A stretch of 64,000 bases of DNA, taken from the NCBI GenBank assembly GCA_009792885.1, contig WMCF01000150.1:822318-886317 (forward strand), written 5' to 3'. Origin of the DNA: Eremophila alpestris peregrina. Taxonomy: Eukaryota > Chordata > Aves > Passeriformes > Alaudidae. Under the pieces are notes generated by a model that searched no databases, was not told the DNA's origin, and saw only the letters and a list, made by a program, of their open reading frames with translations. Shown in pieces: positions 62,516 to 64,000 of this stretch. A program made the translations under genes and the position numbers. Position 1 is the first letter of the stretch. Each line of letters opens with the position of its first letter.

Positions 62516-63560
62516 GGGATTTATTATACCCACATGATATGTAAAATATTCATATATTGATATCTAGGAATAGATTTCAATGAATATTCAATTAATATAG
62601 TCATAGAGACAGAATTATTTCCCTATCTCTATTAATAATACATATTAAAAAGTTAAAATTAAATTATATATATTAAATTATCATTTTTATTATTTTATTA
62701 AATGATAAAATTATATTAAATTATATAATTATATAAAATATTTAAAAAGCTCTAATTCTAGAGCTGTGTACAGATCCATGTCATTCTAGAACTGTGTGAG
62801 ATGTTTATTCATTTCTATGATTTCTGTGCAATAACTTTAAAAGTCTGCAGAATATTCCCGTGGATTCTCTTCCAGGGTGGTGATTTCATGTCCTTCTTGG
62901 TCCTGATGGATTAGAGCCTTTATTCATTGATTCTCTCAGAATATTTATTTTATTATTTTAATAATATATATATTAAAATAATTATAATAATTTAATTATT
63001 ATAATCTTTATGTATTCTGTCAGTGGCCAGAATATAAACTTGAATTTCACAGAGAATTATTAATATTAATTATTGGTATTAATTATAAAATAACTCCAAA
63101 GTCAGTCTGCAGAGGATCCAGGAGATGGAAATCCTAAAATATTCTTTTTCCCAGCAGTCACAGAAGCACCACAACACACACACACCATCTGCTACAACAA
63201 AGGAAATTTTATTTAAAAATAAAACTTTGTTTTGTTTTTCTTTCTTACTGACACAGGTGAATGAAATCCCAAACAAAGAAGCTCTTAGTGGGCAGCATAC
63301 AAGGATGGAAACAATTAATAAATAACATTAGTATAACCTCTAAACATTAACAATGCATCTGCAAACAAAATGAGGACTTTAAACCAAGTGAACCTTAAAG
63401 CTCAGCTACTCTCTGTAAGAATATTTACCTTCTGTTTTTCCTTATTCTTTACAGATCTGAAAGGATTAAATACTGCTATTATAATTTTATATTAATGACA
63501 CTATTATACTTTTTTCTTTTTTTAAAATATCTCGTGAAAATCTCAACATTTTTTAACACT
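62516..63560. other. AT-rich block, abrupt composition change
   Basis: After 62 kb of GC-rich DNA, the sequence becomes strongly AT-rich, with TATATTAAATTA-type low complexity and inverted repeats (for example AAATTATCAT near 62,675 against AAATGATAAAATTA near 62,700). No coding frame is credible. By synteny it could be the 3' UTR of CBL on the minus strand. Confidence 0.5.
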
Positions 63561-64000
63561 GATATTTTACAAATTGGTATTTGTCATCCATGAGAAAGAA
63601 CAGGGACAGCAGTTCTTCCTCCACTGGGAATTTCCAACAAAAAAAGATTTCTAGGAGGAACTTTACAAATAAATGTCCTTATTCCCCACTAACCTTTAAA
63701 GTGGCACCTTTGAGAAGGTGCTCTGGGAGTTGCATTTTTTCTTGCTCAACTGAAAAAAAAAAAAAAAACAAAACCCAAAAAAACAAAAAAAAAAAAACCA
63801 CGAACAAAACCCCAACAAAGCAATCAAACCACGCTGACAGGAAGGAGCCTGCCTGGGGATGAGCTACAGGAATGTCACCAGCCTGGTGACAGGCCACATG
63901 CTGGGCCCTGAGCCTGCCTGGCCCCGGGCAGGGGCCAAGGACATGCACAGAAATGGGGAGAGGTTTGGGATTCCTGCTCGGCTCTGGGGCTGCTGGGCAC
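63190..64000 (-). other. Possible 3' UTR of the next gene (CBL by synteny)
   Basis: On the minus strand a canonical AATAAA (plus-strand TTTATT at about 63,207-63,212) would end a transcript near 63,190. The sequence upstream on that strand is AT-rich and without frames, as in long 3' UTRs. In mammals CBL lies next to MCAM and converges with it. This is position-based inference only; no CBL coding sequence is in the window. Confidence 0.25.
63751..63800. repeat. A-rich simple repeat
   Basis: Runs of 13 to 16 A broken by CAAAACCC and CAAAA words. Confidence 0.9.

Noticed and set aside
1..64000. CRISPR arrays, operons, tRNA or rRNA genes
   Set aside because: This is vertebrate nuclear DNA. The only regular repeats are micro- and minisatellites without spacer structure, and no tRNA or rRNA signature was seen.

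Overview
The window is vertebrate nuclear DNA, almost certainly from a bird. It is GC-rich and CpG-island-rich, carries several degenerate CR1 LINE fragments, and its genes have GT-AG introns. The five protein-coding genes sit in an order that I recall as the neighbourhood of human 11q23.3 and its avian microchromosome counterpart: THY1(+), USP2(+), MFRP(+), C1QTNF5(+), RNF26(-), MCAM(+). Identities come from recognising the encoded proteins. Exon borders were read by hand from splice sites and checked for reading phase. No alignment or database search was run, and the species cannot be fixed from sequence alone.

Layout. 1-6.0 kb: no gene recognised, two CR1 fragments. 6.0-11.5 kb: THY1, with a CpG-island promoter, three coding exons and a 1.8 kb 3' UTR. 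11.5-16.4 kb: intergenic or untranslated USP2 5' region. 16.4-27.6 kb: USP2, with two alternative first coding exons joined to a common catalytic core. 28.4-32.3 kb: MFRP, 13 coding exons. 34.4-35.9 kb: C1QTNF5, two coding exons, same strand just downstream of MFRP. 36-40 kb: non-coding, with a striking muscle-type motif cluster and a TATA-type promoter candidate. 39.9-43.5 kb: RNF26 on the minus strand, single coding exon. 43.5-51.8 kb: non-coding, with an inverted CR1 pair. 51.8-61.4 kb: MCAM, 15 coding exons plus a possible 18-nt cassette exon. 61,439-62,033: assembly gap. 62.0-64.0 kb: a 51-bp minisatellite, then AT-rich DNA that by synteny could be the 3' end of CBL on the minus strand.

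The genes are a conserved syntenic group rather than a pathway. THY1 and MCAM are immunoglobulin-superfamily surface proteins. MFRP and C1QTNF5 are functionally linked in retinal pigment epithelium and share a transcript in mammals. USP2 is a deubiquitinase and RNF26 a membrane-bound RING protein.

No new multi-gene system was found. The most interesting items are small-scale: an exon-fragment duplication and a microexon in MCAM, a MEF2/MCAT/CArG cluster with a possible unannotated promoter downstream of C1QTNF5, 11-bp tandem arrays in two promoters, a heptad duplication in RNF26, and a minisatellite whose units carry nuclear-receptor-like half sites.
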